Notes: generated by a model from the sequence alone, not told the origin. A stretch of DNA of 64,000 nucleotides from Paragordius varius (GCA_964247055.1 OZ176050.1:7564001-7628000), one strand, 5' to 3'; shown: positions 48,873 to 62,649, numbered from the stretch's first letter. Numbers and translations: made by a program.

Positions 48873-51800
48873 TTATTTTTCATTTAAGATTCCTCTAATA
48901 TCCTCTAAGCTTTCCATGACTTTGTCCACAAACGATTTAGAATTTAGGGAAGAATTCGCGCTTTTATAAGATGTTGAAAATACGCCAACATGTTCAGGGT
49001 TCATCCCATAACTAATTCCTGTTGATATAAAATACAATATAGAAATAGTACAAACGGACAATGTGTCTGAAATTAATACGATGTTTTTATCCTTTGCCGT
49101 GACCGATTATATCCCTTTTTAGTGCTATCATTTTTAAAGGTCACAAAAATTATGATCTGATTTTTAGTTTCTTAATTTGGTACAAATTCCGAAAAATTGC
49201 AGTTCTAATTTTCTGTTTATTTCTGAAATCCTAGTGTCAAAGAGTTTCAATATATTAAAACTGGACTTTAAAGTTTAGTTTAATAGAATTTTGAGATAGC
49301 TTTATCACTTTACTCAATATAATGGACTTATATGGGCGTTAAATTATTATTAAAACAAAGTAAAATGATACAATTAATTAAAAATCGTAATATCCATAAT
49401 TCTAATTCGACAAAGGTTAGTAGGATTAATATAATAAGTTGTGATTTGTTAACAAAATTTAGGGATTATACAATTTAAAATGATGTTTTAATTTCAAATG
49501 AATAAAAGCATACCAAATTCAAGATATCCCATTAGTTACTTTTTCTATTTCTCCATTCATGTTTAATATATTAAACAACAATTGATTTAACTCTATTTGT
49601 TTAACTAATGTTAGGCTTAAGTTTTAGATACTTTAAATCCTAATATATGATGTGGCTTAGACCGAAACCGCTAAAATTATTTTTTCAAGCTTTCTAGGGA
49701 CAGGACAGGTCCATTATATAAAAGCACCAACCTTACCTAAACCATTGTGTACGACGGGTCCGAATCCTCCCATCTCAATCATTGGATTATCGACGGTCGA
49801 TGTAGAGAGCGTATTTTGGTTTATATGAATATATTCGGGATCAGTAAAAATCTTTGGTAAAGGTTCATCAGGCCAATTTTTTGCAGCCATGTGCCGCAAA
49901 GCAAAAAGGTGACGATCAAATCCTTGCCCTATAATCATATAATATGAAAAATATTGTGTGTCACCTTTTATATTGGTCAATTGTGCAATCATAAAATATT
50001 CACTATCAAGAAAAGAAGGTAGTTTACTATTAGAATAGATAAATTTGTAACCAGAATAAACCAATATTAAATATGTGAATACGGATTTTATCAACAGATG
50101 TAAAGTAAAAAGTATTAAAAACAAATAAATATATTTTTAATATTTATCAATATAATTTTGGAGCGAAAGTTATTTTCCGTAAAAAGTAATTTAAAATTAT
50201 AAATAATAGAAAAATGGATAAAAAAAACTTAAAATTAGGTAAATATCAATAATATAATGAATGACCCATCAAGGCCTCCCTTGTTAACTTGGAATGTTTG
50301 ATTGAACATTTGTTTAATAGCTGCCATAAATTTTCGTTCCCGATTCTATAAATATATGTAAAAATATAGACAGCAATAATGATAAACATATTATCAATAC
50401 TTTTTACAGCCAACTATTGCATAAAAAAATTTAAAACTCAAACCTTTTATCCACCAAAGATTGACAAAATTCTTTTGTTTCTAGTGTGGCTGGCCGCACT
50501 GTTTCCGTTCGGCCTGCACGGAAGGCAGCCGTTGAACAACTTTCATATGTCGAGGACACGCGTTTTAGAATTTTGTAATTTGCTACCTATAAATATCCAA
50601 TTATATAGGAGTTAAACCAATTATGATATCCTTCATCTAATACATTCTTAAATAATTAAAAAAAACCTGTCAGCACAAAAATAAATAAAGAATATCGCGT
50701 AAAAAATATAATATTGATACTTTATTATTAACAATTTAAAAGATATTTAACATTGCTCATATATTTAAACGCATAAATTGAAAATTGAGTGATTCGCCAT
50801 TATAATTTATAAAAATGTAAAATAATGGTGTTAAAGCTATTCCAGAAAACGTGTACGCCCATTCAATTTAAAAAATTAATATCATTTATTTTTAATAACC
50901 ATTTTTCGAGTCATCCCTGTGTTCATTTCCCCCCTATCATAGGGTTGAAAAAAGTACAGAAATATCATTACTTAAATTAGGAAAAGAGTAGTACTTTTAA
51001 ATAATGGTATTTACTTGCCTTTATATACAGGAAGGAAGGCTATATCCTGTTAAATTAGTTATTTACTGTGTCTAAATCGCACATCATACGCTTAATTTAG
51101 CGATAAGAATAATTTTTGCATTTGTCATGTTTTTTAGATTAGAAATTTAATTTTGAGAAAGGCTAAAAAATAATATAGGCGAACCAATTAAACACGAAGA
51201 AAAATGATTAAAGATATTTCGTCCGTATATTTATGTTCGAACTATAAATCTTTTCATATACCATGCGACGCATGAGAGCACGCAGCTAAATTGTTATATT
51301 ATAATAAATATTCTAATACTAAAAAGGGCCAATGCTAAAATATTTATTTTATTTTGATAATAATTTAGGGAAAAAATGATTTTAAAATATCAAGCTAGAA
51401 ATGAATTTGTTAATTATTTTTAATTTGATTTATGAACTCATACCTGAAAAGCCAATTGTATAATAGCATCAGGACTTAATCCTTTCCTTTTAATGACATT
51501 TTTTCCCAATTCTTTATAAATGCCTCCATGTATCTGCAAATCGTCATTAATCTCTTGCAATTTTCTGCTTTTTGCTTCCAATTTCTCCATCATACTCTGA
51601 TTTAGGCTAAATTCTGAAAAAATAAAAAATTAAGTTAATGTAAATATTCGTCGCAACCCACACGATTGTAAGATTATATTTTTTCGTTATTTTTTAAGTT
51701 AATCACTTACAGTAAAAATCATACCTTATTATACGACTCGGTATTTGTATTGAGTTTAATTATTAACTTTTCATTGGAAATTAAGGATTAATATATAAAA

Positions 51801-54800
51801 CAACACACTATTGCTAAGTTGACACGACTCCGATAAGTGAATAGCCAAGCAATAATTTTATAATACATCAAAACGTCAATGACATAATTAACTCTTTCAT
51901 TGTTTTTAACGCTATTACTATATATTTCCCAGATGAAAAATACCTTTAATCAATTAAAACGATTTCCTATTTGAATGGACTAAAGAAACATTTTGATTGA
52001 CTGGAAAGTTTTAGAAAGAAAATCATCCATTAAAACAATATAATTTACATTTTTTTTGTGACAAAAAATGAAAATATAAGCATAAATCGTAAAAGTAAAG
52101 TACTTATGGGTGTAATATAGCTCTCAAAATTAACGCGACAAAGTTGAGCCGAAGGAGGATCAATGGCAGGACGGGTTACACTATCATAATAGATGTCGGA
52201 CATGAATCGTACAACACTAACACCATCGCCCCAAGCATGTTCCATATTTACGGCTGTTTTGCCTTCCGAATCAATTATTAATTGGAAGCTTTTATCGAAC
52301 CAGCTATAGATATAGCACATAAAATAATTTTGGTTCATTTATAGGAGTAATGATTTGGTACAATGTAAATTTTTACTGTGCAATAAATTTTATGATAAAA
52401 AATACAGTTTAGAGAGTCTCTTTTTTCCTTTTTTTATTGAATAGTAAGAACTTAAATTATATATGGACATGTGAAGGCTTTAACACTCGCCTGCCCAGGG
52501 CTAACTGTGATGATGGTAAAATTGCGTGGTTTCGGGGTTCGAACTCTGGCACGCAAGGTCAGAGTCCGGCGTCTTACCTACTACCATATCATCACGCCTC
52601 TAAAATCAAATTTCATAATACCTGTAAAATTAATATTAAACTTTTTCTATGCCAAATGTAACGATATTTTTTTAAAACATTATTTCCACTAATTTTGTAT
52701 ATAATGTGATCATTTTTTTCCACAAATTTTTAACATTTTAGGAATTCTTTAATTTTCTATTACAATATTTAAAATATTTTTATATAAATTACCGGTTAAA
52801 AGTAATCGCTTCCTGTGGGGCAAACAAAAATTGTCGGGCTAAGCTTAAGGCATTATCGAAATCCTTGTGTTTATTAACGTCAACATTCCTACAAGTCATT
52901 ATAAATAATTTTATTTAGAATTTAAAAAAGGGTTTTTACAATATATTATACATACATTGACTTTTTATCCAAACATAATACATAGAGTGAAGAATCAATC
53001 AAATTCAGCATTACACCATTTGTATGGCTGTGCGCAATCAAATCGTCTCGAAAAGCTGCCCATTCATTCCTATCACCTAATTATATTTATTATTGAGAAA
53101 TAAAATGATTATTTAAATTAAATACCATTTTTATCATATATATATACCCAATCCGGTCATTAAATTAACCAGGGGGGTCTTATCAACAGCCATATTTTCC
53201 TGTTCTTTGGTTGCCACACGTTGCAGGAGTGAATATATTACATGGATTGGTAAAAGTCTACCTAACAAGTTGTAAAAAATATGGTAAAATTTTAAATATG
53301 ATAGTGCTTTATGACCTGGTTTTTTCAAATATCAATTTTTTTCTTACATTGTTAAATTTTAATATACAAATAATTGGCTAAATTCGATATCATTTTCTCT
53401 CAATATATTTGATTATATTATTTACAAATTGGATTTTTATAAATCAGTGATTTTAAATAATGGTTTTAATTATTTATTATTCACTTATATACAAATAAAA
53501 TCTAATATCTTTATTTAAATATTTTTTTCGCTTTTAATAATACTTTTTATAGGACAAGCATATATGTATATATACAAACATTGACGTTTAATTAAATGGC
53601 TCACTATTATGATTTACACTATAAATTTTAAAAAGAGCAAGTTTCAATATGTAGATTATTGCAGAATACTTAGCCATGCAATACCCTATATATGACAGTT
53701 TCACGGCGTAAATATATTTGAAAAATCTGTAATATTTTAATTTTTTAATAATACATAATAATGAGCTCACTATAACGAACAAAATCATTTAAATTTTTAA
53801 ATAAAATGATATAAACCATCATTGTCATGCAGTTTGATGTGATAGAAATAACCGGGACTCACACCCACCAACAATGATGGGCGATTGAAATTTGTGGGAA
53901 AACTTTTAAGGCAATCTTTACCCAATTTGGGGATACGGGTACTGCAAAAGAGATTTTTATACTGGGACATATCCAATGGATAAGCGTTAAAGAGATAAGA
54001 TGTATAAAAGCTCATAAACTTTGGCGTCATTCTAATGGATGGAAAAGAAGAAAGGGTTTAATTAAAGTTGAGACTTTATTTGATTGGTATCACAAAATGA
54101 TAATAACCAATTCATGGTTATAAACAGTCATCATTACCACAAATGCGAAATATATATTTGGTAAATAAACTAAACAAATTAATGTTTGCCGTTGATAATG
54201 ATTCATAATGTTTGAATAAAATATTGACAACAATTATTGGAAACTTATTTAATTTTAAACGAACAGAATTTTTAAAATCACTAATTTTTTACACCATTAT
54301 ATCTAAATTTTAATCGGGTAAATGTTTGACATTTAGTCATAAATGCATTCTTAACCGGGCAGATCCCATACTATGGGTATTTAAAATAAAGTCTATGAAA
54401 AGGATTAGTACCACATCAAATATAATTTATTTCAGATTACAATATTTTTATCCTATAGAACACATTAACATAACACAAAAGATATGAAACAAACAATATT
54501 TTGCGCAATTTCTTATAGCTACATATAGTATTAAAAATGCATGTAGCAATGAAAATCACATATTCTGGGTTATTTATTAATTATACAAATTAACTTAAGT
54601 TACATATTATGCCTTATATGGATGTTCTTACTAATTATATATACTTTATATATAAAATATTTTTTAAACATCAAATCCTTATATATTAAATATGATTTAA
54701 ACATAATAACGTAAATATCCGCTATTATGGAAAGGTATTTGAATAACGTTTGAGGATTATTGTCTCTCATAGGCGCTAAAAACATACGACCTTAAAATAA

Positions 54801-55548
54801 ATGGCCTTTATTTAGAATAGAACAAAAAATATTTTTTGATGAAAAAAATGGTTGTTTAATACATAGGTAAGAAATCAACACGCGAATTTACTTATAATTA
54901 AATTAAAGCTTACCTACAAAGGTAATGATATAGTTTGGTGTCGCTATTTTGCGGTTTCATGTGAAATATATCAGGTTCCAAAGTTTTTTCATTGTATGAG
55001 TTCAATAATCTTAATGATGACATTACTAAATTAGCGGCCCTTACAATCTTACATTTAGTAAAAAATACTTGATGATTGTATGTTAATTTTTTATCATCTT
55101 TCATGCTAATAAACGGATTAGTATTCAAGGCCAACGGCCTTCTATCTTTCAAATAATAGGAAAACCATATATCTTTAATATAAAAGAGATGGTACCAGAT
55201 ATATAACTGCTATTTTTGCGTCTTTTATCATAATCATTTAAGAGTTGTTGGAGTCCTAAATATCAAATTTTTAAAACTTGGGCCACTGTCTTTCAAAAAA
55301 TCTGCAACAAAATTTTTCGTAGCATCGTGAACCTCCTGATTAGGTGCTAGAGCTTCTTGAGATTTCAAATATCTACTACAGGTTTTTTCTAAATCTGGAA
55401 CGGGTAAACGTGGGAGACTCGATTGAAAATGCAATGTAGGTATAATACTTCGTTTTAGATAATCAAAACGCAAATCAGGCTGACTATCCTGAATATATTT
55501 GCGCACAGAGGTCCTACAGAACCCTTTTACAGAAAGCATGGTTAACAC
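48873..55548 (-). CDS. CPT2: carnitine O-palmitoyltransferase 2, mitochondrial (13 exons)
   Basis: Exons on the minus strand: 55548-55278, 55255-55196, 55172-54914, 54031-53817, 53261-53148, 53076-52956, 52888-52793, 52303-52104, 51613-51444, 50586-50444, 50345-50266, 49928-49737, 49018-48873, giving 688 residues (human 658). All phases agree. The enzyme regenerates acyl-CoA from acylcarnitine at the inner mitochondrial membrane for beta-oxidation. Landmarks: a basic, Ser-rich N-terminus usable as a mitochondrial presequence, [44 protein letters not shown], catalytic His401 in [40 protein letters not shown], and substrate-binding STS at 618-620 in a GGF context. The first two introns are 22 and 23 bp; the others are 67-882 bp. 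The last exon ([20 protein letters not shown]) is more diverged than the core. Confidence 0.95.
52524..52597 (-). tRNA. tRNA-like sequence (Gln-like, probably degenerate or SINE head)
   Basis: Read on the minus strand, 74 nt have 6 of 7 pairs between GCGTGAT and ACCACGC. There is an A-box-like stretch (GGTAGTAGGTAAGACG), an anticodon region CGGACTCTGACC resembling tRNA-Gln(CUG), and a B box GAGTTCGAACCCC. The T stem is imperfect and two nucleotides are misplaced against a standard cloverleaf, so a functional tRNA is doubtful. It lies in the CPT2 intron between exons 7 and 8. Confidence 0.4.
55173..55195 (-). other. ultra-short intron, 23 bp (CPT2 intron 2)
   Basis: It begins gtaccatctc and ends atattaaag. 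It joins KNSSYIS to [14 protein letters not shown] in phase 1, aligning with the conserved S-Y-I-S-x-x-W-F-x-x-Y-L of CPT2. Confidence 0.92.
55256..55277 (-). other. ultra-short intron, 22 bp (CPT2 intron 1)
   Basis: It begins gttttaaaaa and ends gatatttag. It joins FLKDSGP to [15 protein letters not shown] in phase 1. Without splicing the frame reaches a stop soon after. Confidence 0.9.
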
Positions 55549-56209
55549 ATGCTAGAAATCAGCCGAATTTGCATAATACACTGCATGGGATGAGACCAAA
55601 TAATTTTTTTGACATTCATGTCAGCAATACTAATCTAAAGTTTTAAATTTGGTTATAATTTTATACTATACCTGTATTTATATAACAGAATAAAATTCAA
55701 ATTTTTTGTTTTTAAATATTTTTTATCTATATTATATTTATATATTTATATGATCTCTCGAAAGAGCGAAATATAATGTATTATATATGGAATCGTTGTG
55801 AAGATACATTGGGTATATTTTCGCCTTGCTCATGACATTTTAAACATAAGGGTCTTTCTTATTACGCTTATACAGGCATTTATAGCGCAAAATTTAAAAC
55901 GAGAGCGCATGATTTTACCTTAATATAACTAAGAGTTTAAATTATTTCAGCATAATTCTTGTAATATTATATTAATTAACAAGGATACGGTATTTTCGTA
56001 CCCCATCTAAGCTTTTAAACAATATTAACAAAGATGTTTTAGTCAATATTTTATTAACATTGTTTTTCTGTATCAGATAAAAGACTCATATTTTTGACAG
56101 TCTTTTGATTCATTGAGATAGCTAGAAATATCGGAAAAAAGTTGCCGTCATTTGCACTAGCCACCATTTATGAATTCATATTAATGCGCTTAAGAATTTG
56201 ATCAAGATA

Positions 56210-56520
56210 ATTTATGGGTGGTCTACTACGTATTTTTCCATCGAATATCCAAAAAGTATGGAGGATTTGAAAAGACATTTTTTAAGATGTGGCTCAAAAG
56301 ACCCATTTAATCTATATATTATATTGTGTAGGCACATTTTTATTTTGTCCATAAGTTTGGTGTTCGAGACTTTATCAGTCCAATATTCATAATATAGCGA
56401 TAAAATTTTTAAGGCATTAATGTAGTTTATTTTCGATTGTCCAATTTTCAGGACCAATTTTACTAGGATTACATACATTTTACAATATGAAATCTTGTTG
56501 TAAGACAAGGAATATAAATA
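56210..56520 (-). pseudogene. second, more decayed LINE reverse-transcriptase fragment
   Basis: The minus strand reads YINALKILSLYYEYWTDKVS then NTKLMDKIKMCLHN, aligned by eye with the YINAFEIWCWRKILRITWKD part of the fragment at 34611-35130. The SESWT and WCWR motifs are lost. It marks a 5'-truncated, older insertion of the same or a related LINE. Confidence 0.5.
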
Positions 56521-58216
56521 ATGCGCGCAGTAAAAATTTTTTAAAAGCACAATTTATATTTATTTCGATTTGAAGTCCATATAAAATCAAAAGAAATTTT
56601 CAGCAGCTTCAAGAATAGGCGTTTTCAAAATATCTAAAAGAATTTGAACGTTTCCCCCTCGCCTAATGTCATAAAAACGCTTTAACGTTATTTTGCTAAA
56701 ATTTAAATATAAATATATGAATTTAATAATTATCAATGATATAAAATATTAAGCTTCCCTAGCCCATTTTTAAAAATTTGAGATTTTTAAAACCCATATC
56801 TTAATTTTTTTATAATATTAATATTGTTTTACTCTTAAATATAATCTTAATAATAATGTTTTTTGGACGAAGCATTTAGCGTTTACAAAAAAAAATATAT
56901 TTAATAATACTCTATACGCTAATTTCAGTTGGGTATGGAGCAATAATAAATCTCTTAAATGTACGTAAAAACCTTAACCAAACGCACTATAACAATCCTC
57001 CTTACATTTGTCCGTCATAGTAAATAGATTTCATCACAATATTTTTTAGCGAGTTTTATATTATACTTATTTTAATTGTATTAGGCGATGATAGAATTTT
57101 CAAAGTTGTGATATTTTTATCCATAATATTTTTTTATAGACGACTTAATATTTTGTAGTTTTTGAATTTTTAAATACATAGATTATCCATACCGAATATA
57201 TATTTAAATACGGGTTTTTTCTCTTCGATTTTATTAAATTTTTTACAAGCCATTTTGAGTTTTTTGTCATATAACGGATTCTGATATATTGACACAAATT
57301 TTTATAAAATAATAAATTATACATGAGGAAAACAAGTGTTGGCGGTAAAAAAAGGAAGGCGCAAATAATATATATTTATGCGCGCTATAAATTTTTTACC
57401 AATCGTTTCGCGCTTCAAACAAATTTTTTTGATAGATTAATATTTTTTATATAATATTATTTAAGCCCGCTTGTGGACAAATATATGCCGACAGATAATT
57501 TTAAAGCATTGAATTTGTCGGGAAGAAAATAATTAATAATCTAGAACTAAAAATTTTTATTGTAGCAACAAAATCAGATAAATGGCTTTGGGATATTAAA
57601 ATTAAATGCATTTTAAAAATGTAGTTTGTATACATTTAATCAATAAGTATAAAAATATTTCACGCTAAATTGTATGGTGTTTTTTAAAAACACGCCGCCG
57701 CCTGGTTATTGAATTACAGAGAAGCTTAACACAAATTCAATAAAGTTGTCCCAGGAGAGGAAACCTTATATATAGATTTTTTTGGTGTACATACATATAA
57801 ATGTTATATTTTGTGCAGTAATTACTTAAATGTTTCAAAAAATTCTTTTAGTAATCGAAGCAAAAGTAATAATATATATATATATATATAAATATTAACT
57901 AATTTTATATCAAATTCGTTAAATGCTGAATATTGGGAATTTACCTGAGATGCTAGTTTTGTATAAGGGAAGAGATCACCGGGCTTCTTTTTCTCTATCC
58001 AAGCGGCTGCTTATATAATTAGGAATATTCTAACAAATTAGATCAGTTTAATATAAATAAAAAATGTAATTTGTTTGACCCTATAGTCCAAAGAACTAAT
58101 TTTGTAATTTGCTCTTTCTGTCTCTCTTTAAAATAGATTGTTAAAATATTGTAAATTTACCCTTTTCTCTGCTTATAAACAATAGATATAGCCTTTGTAT
58201 GATGCCATTTTTATAA
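56521..58216. other. intergenic, repeat remnants
   Basis: A degraded foldback arm lies around 56870-57010 (GAAGCATTTAGCGTTTAC), followed by AT-rich sequence with a short TA run near 57870-57890. I see no gene. Confidence 0.4.
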
Positions 58217-58797
58217 TCTAATATTTATAAAAATGGAAAATGCTGGCTTTGATCAGTTTCCGGAAAACCGGTAAACCCATTCATATCCAAATGTAAAAAA
58301 TAATCATTAATAAATGCCCCGACAATAGCTTCGCCCTTTTTTTGAATTAGGCCCCCAATTCGGGCCCACTCCGTGTAAAAAACGAGTTTTTTGAAAAAGA
58401 AGTCCACAAAAATCGCGTCTTTGAGATAATTTTCCGGAGAACGTGTTGGACCATTCAATTTCAAATATGATTTTTGTTTAGTTATTTTCGATTGCGCCGA
58501 ACATAGTCATCTCGCTTTTTTGATTTAGGCCCTCTTTTTACCTGCTCCCCCCGTAACATGCCATTTTTTTCAAAAAACAAAGTCCACAAAATAATTTTTT
58601 GGATCTATTTTTCGCCCGAGTAAACAATATATTAGTATGAATGCAGCGTTTTGAAATTCCTATGGATCATAGCTATTAAATAATGTTTAAAAATAATATA
58701 CATATGTGAATCATTTTATTGTCCCTTTTTTCAAATTGCCCCCCCAGAAGTCCGAAGGACTTCCTCGGGCTGCGTAGCAACACTAGATTTACGCTAG
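58217..58797 (+). mobile_element. Helitron-like non-autonomous element, solo copy
   Basis: It starts TCTAATATTTATAAAAATGG after an A and ends with the GAAGTCC/GGACTTC hairpin, the GGGCTGCGTAGCAACAC block and ACGCTAG before T. The unit is one copy of the repeat found three times at 3121-4608, plus about 150 bp of private sequence before the 3' hairpin. The second hairpin is weakened (GCAAC instead of GCAGC). Length 581 bp, no coding function. Confidence 0.75.
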
Positions 58798-61303
58798 TTA
58801 TAAATATATATCAAACTGATTTTTTTTTCATTTTTCTGCATACAAAGTATAATACTATGATATTTCAAACTTTAAAAAACTTTTTATAATTGCCGATAAA
58901 ACCTACTATTAATAAATTATAAAGATTAAACAGTGAGAAGATATTAATGTTGTTGAAGCACACACGTTTTTAGCGTCAGAAGAGTCGATCTGGATTTTTT
59001 CTGTACATCCTAAATATCTTTTTGGACAAATTTTTTATGCGTTTTTGAAGATTAAAACTGTTAAAACTATAATTTTAAAAAATAAATTTGCGAGGTTGCA
59101 TGTTTATTATAAAGAGACATATGCCTTATTAGATCTCGGCCAAATATATATGAAATAAACTTTTATCGAAATTTACCGTGGAACCGAAATATTTTGGTAG
59201 GTCTGGATTCGGCATTTTGTAAAAAAGTTAAATTTAGGTTTTAAAAAAATATTTGCAAAAATTTCGATTTGATTTCGTTTTTTGAAATAATAATTCCAAT
59301 TTTGATTTTTTGATTTTAAAGGCTTAAACAACTAAAATATACTAACGATTCAATAAAATTAAATACCGGAACCTTCCGTATGGCGCGGTTAAAATAATAA
59401 TTTTATATTTTTTACATTTTTTACACAGTTTTAATCTTAGTTATACTAATATTACTTTCTATTTTATTTCTAGTCATATTAGCATTTATTTTTAAATTTT
59501 TTAGAGAAAAGTAGCATTAAATGAATTTGGTAGTTTATATGTTTATGTTTTTATAGCTGACCCTCATGATTATAAACATAGATTCGAAATCCAAACCACA
59601 CCGAACCAAAAAAATGATGGAACCTAACTCTTTAAAGAAAGTTTGATCAAAACAATTATGTGAAACCAAAAAGTTACGCCTCCAATCCCTATTTAGATAT
59701 TTTAGAATTATATAGCCACGTACAATAGTATTATTGTGGACAAGTAAATTTTGTTCTTTGAAAAATATATACTTATAATATTTGATTATATTAGATATAA
59801 ACTTTGAAAATATTAATTTGCATAAGTCGAGCGTGTGATATTTATTTACCGTTCTTCTTTTCTATATATAAGGGAAATACTTGATTTTAGAATAAATTAA
59901 AACCGTCGCACTATATCGATTTTTAATCGGCTGGGTTGTATTAATTATATTTTCAACTTTATTCAATCCATAAAAATAATTTAATTTCTTTGTCAAAATT
60001 TCAATTTTATTGTGTCATTGCAATCACCTATTGCTACAGACCTACTTTTTACCATGTTCTTTTCCAATGTGTAATGAATTTTATACATAATATGGTATCA
60101 GCAGAGCTTCTGGCTTTCATCAACCAGACATACCAGAAATATATTAATTATTTATGGTTCAGAGATATTTGTTGTGCTAACATTTTGTCTAAACATTAAA
60201 TTTTAGAAAATTTTTCAACAATTAAATCTCCTGTATATGTATGTGATATAGGTAATTGAATTTTATCAATATCAAAATGATTTTGAATCTAAAATCACCA
60301 AATCACTTTTGTTTTTTAATTAAGTCCATGTCAATAAAACTTTTTGAGAAAATATTTTTTAATGTCAGGTTCTTCCTAAAAAATAAACACAAAAACATAT
60401 TTAAAATTTATTAGTCTATTTTAGAGTAATATTAAATGCCAATTTTAATATTATTTAAATTTATTGAAATACAAAAGTGCTTGTTCGTTCATTCGATTGT
60501 GTATAATCGAAGCTTTTTACATAAACATTATTTAAATTTGCAATTAATATTTGTCAAAATTATTAAGATAAGTCAAGTCATTCTTTTCAAATGGGCTATT
60601 ACACCATATTTAATTTCATAAAAACTTGAATATAGAATGATACGTCCTATTCAATTTATATATTATAAATTAATTATTGGATGAAATACATGTTGATTTT
60701 CCTAATTAATTTGTGCTATTTGTCATTTCTGTTGATTTGTTTGTCACTTCTAATATCCATATATTATTTTGTAAATGGATTTCCCCCATTCACAATCCCC
60801 CTATGCATATATATACTAAATGCACAAAGGTATTAAAAAGATATTTATGTAGCTATTAGGTAGATAACACTAAATGGTACTTAGTTTTAGCCTAGGAGTA
60901 GGCATACACAGGTTTTCAGTTTTATTTTTCACGAATAATATATTGGATTTCTCTTTATGTATGTTTTAAACGTACGTATTTATTTTTGTAAATATTGAAA
61001 TTAATTTAAACATATCACATTTTTAGCCATTAAAATTTAACAAATTTATAAAGACATCTATTCATCATCCGTGTTTGTTTTTAATTTAATTTGTTTCGGT
61101 GATTTTTTGGAAGTTTTTTTTTGCACAATAATATTTACAATTTTTTTTTCATGAGTGGTGATTTTTGTTGCGTGTGATAGCAGACACACCATAAATTTTT
61201 ATGATTCATTAAATTTAATTATGTTTTAGCTGTAACTACTATCGAAAATAATAATAATACGCAGTGTTCTTTCTAACTTTGTAGCCTTATACATCAGCCA
61301 CAC
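58798..61303. other. intergenic upstream of the calcium-sensor gene
   Basis: AT-rich. Short open frames (for example around 59990 and 60436) show no recognisable motifs. I see no gene or clear repeat. Confidence 0.4.
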
Positions 61304-61310
61304 TATATAA
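61304..61310 (+). promoter_or_regulatory. candidate TATA box for the calcium-sensor gene
   Basis: TATATAA follows CAGCCACAC and precedes the start codon by 88 bp, allowing a leader of about 60 nt. In such AT-rich DNA a TATA match alone is weak evidence. Confidence 0.3.
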
Positions 61311-61398
61311 ATTTCTATTTAAACTAATCTAAAATCAAAAAAACCAAAATACAAATTTGTTTGTTGAAATTTTTGTGGACCCGCATTCCAACCAGACC

Positions 61399-61776
61399 AT
61401 GGGTAAGGGACAAAGTAAACTCAAACCAGAAGTGATTGAAGATTTGAAAGAAACAACTGAATTCTCCGACAATGAAATTCGTGAATGGTACCGAGGATTC
61501 TTGAAAGATTGTCCACAAGGTAATTTAACGGTGGACGAATTCAAAAAGATTTATGGAAATTTTTTCCCGTATGGAGATGCCTCAAAATTTGCTGAGCATG
61601 TCTTCAGAACTTTTGATTCCAATGGGGATGGAACGATTGATTTTCGTGAATTCCTAACAGCTTTGAGTGTTACATCCCGCGGTCGCTTGGAAGACAAACT
61701 TTCATGGGCATTCAGCATGTATGATTTGGACAAGGATGGTTTCATCTCTAAGCAGGAGATGTTGGAGATTGTTACG
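61399..61776 (+). CDS. neurocalcin/hippocalcin-type neuronal calcium sensor, first coding exon (partial)
   Basis: The exon encodes residues 1-126 of a protein normally about 193 long. It ends in phase 0 at ACG|GTAATT after EMLEIVT, and the remaining exon or exons were not found before 64000. The start is the ATG of MGKGQSK, giving the Gly2 needed for N-myristoylation. An upstream ORF extension ([14 protein letters not shown]) is leader sequence. The first EF-hand is degenerate with CPQG at 38-41, as in the whole NCS family. EF2 spans D73-E84 ([12 protein letters not shown]) and EF3 D109-E120 ([12 protein letters not shown]). [19 protein letters not shown] and ALSVTSRG are typical of neurocalcin/hippocalcin. 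It is a calcium-dependent myristoyl-switch protein acting at membranes, mainly in neurons. Confidence 0.93.
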
Positions 61777-62649
61777 GTAATTATATCAAAACGTTAACTT
61801 TATTATGATGGCATTTGTAACTTTTGACTTTTTAATATTATTAAAATTGTTTATTACCATATAGGTGAGATCTTTGGATTTTAGTCAAGTTTAAACATTG
61901 TGTTAACAATTTATTAAATGCCATGATTGATCAATAATAAAACTCATTTTAAACAACTTTTTGATCCATTAAATTGGATATCGGATTATTCTAGTCTTAA
62001 CAATTGATATTAGCCCATGTACCTCCTAAGTCTTACTGTTATTCTAAGTTTAATTAGGATTTTCACACTACTATTTAATGAAACTATAAAATAATTCCGA
62101 CTCACCCCTAAAACGGCTAGCCTTGCTTTTTTATAATAATTAGATATGATGATAAACTTTTTACAGTTTACAAGATTTAAAGAATCAAATTACAAATTTT
62201 TTTATAAAATATGTTGTTGTTCCCTGGAGACAAACCTAAAAAAGAGGCATGCAGGTTACTAAAATAATTATGTTCTAAAGTATGAAGAATTTACACTATC
62301 TCTTCCCATCAATCTTAATTATTGCGTTTAGTTAACATTACATAAAAAATTTACGGCATAATTTTGACATACTTGAACGAAGACCATTTTTTAATTTTTG
62401 AAAAACTGACTGATAATAATAAATCAAAAAAACTATGTTTGTTCTATATTTATGAGTTTCTGCGTTTGTGCATTACAACGATTCGTGACAAAATAAGATA
62501 TATATTTATGAAATGGCTCATGTGAATTTTTTTTCTCTAATTTCATATTTACAAATTACGAAAAATTTCAATTTTATTAATTCATAGGCAACTTTTTATA
62601 TTGGCTGGCTGTTTTAAACTTTAATGTACGAAATTAATTCCCCCACCAA

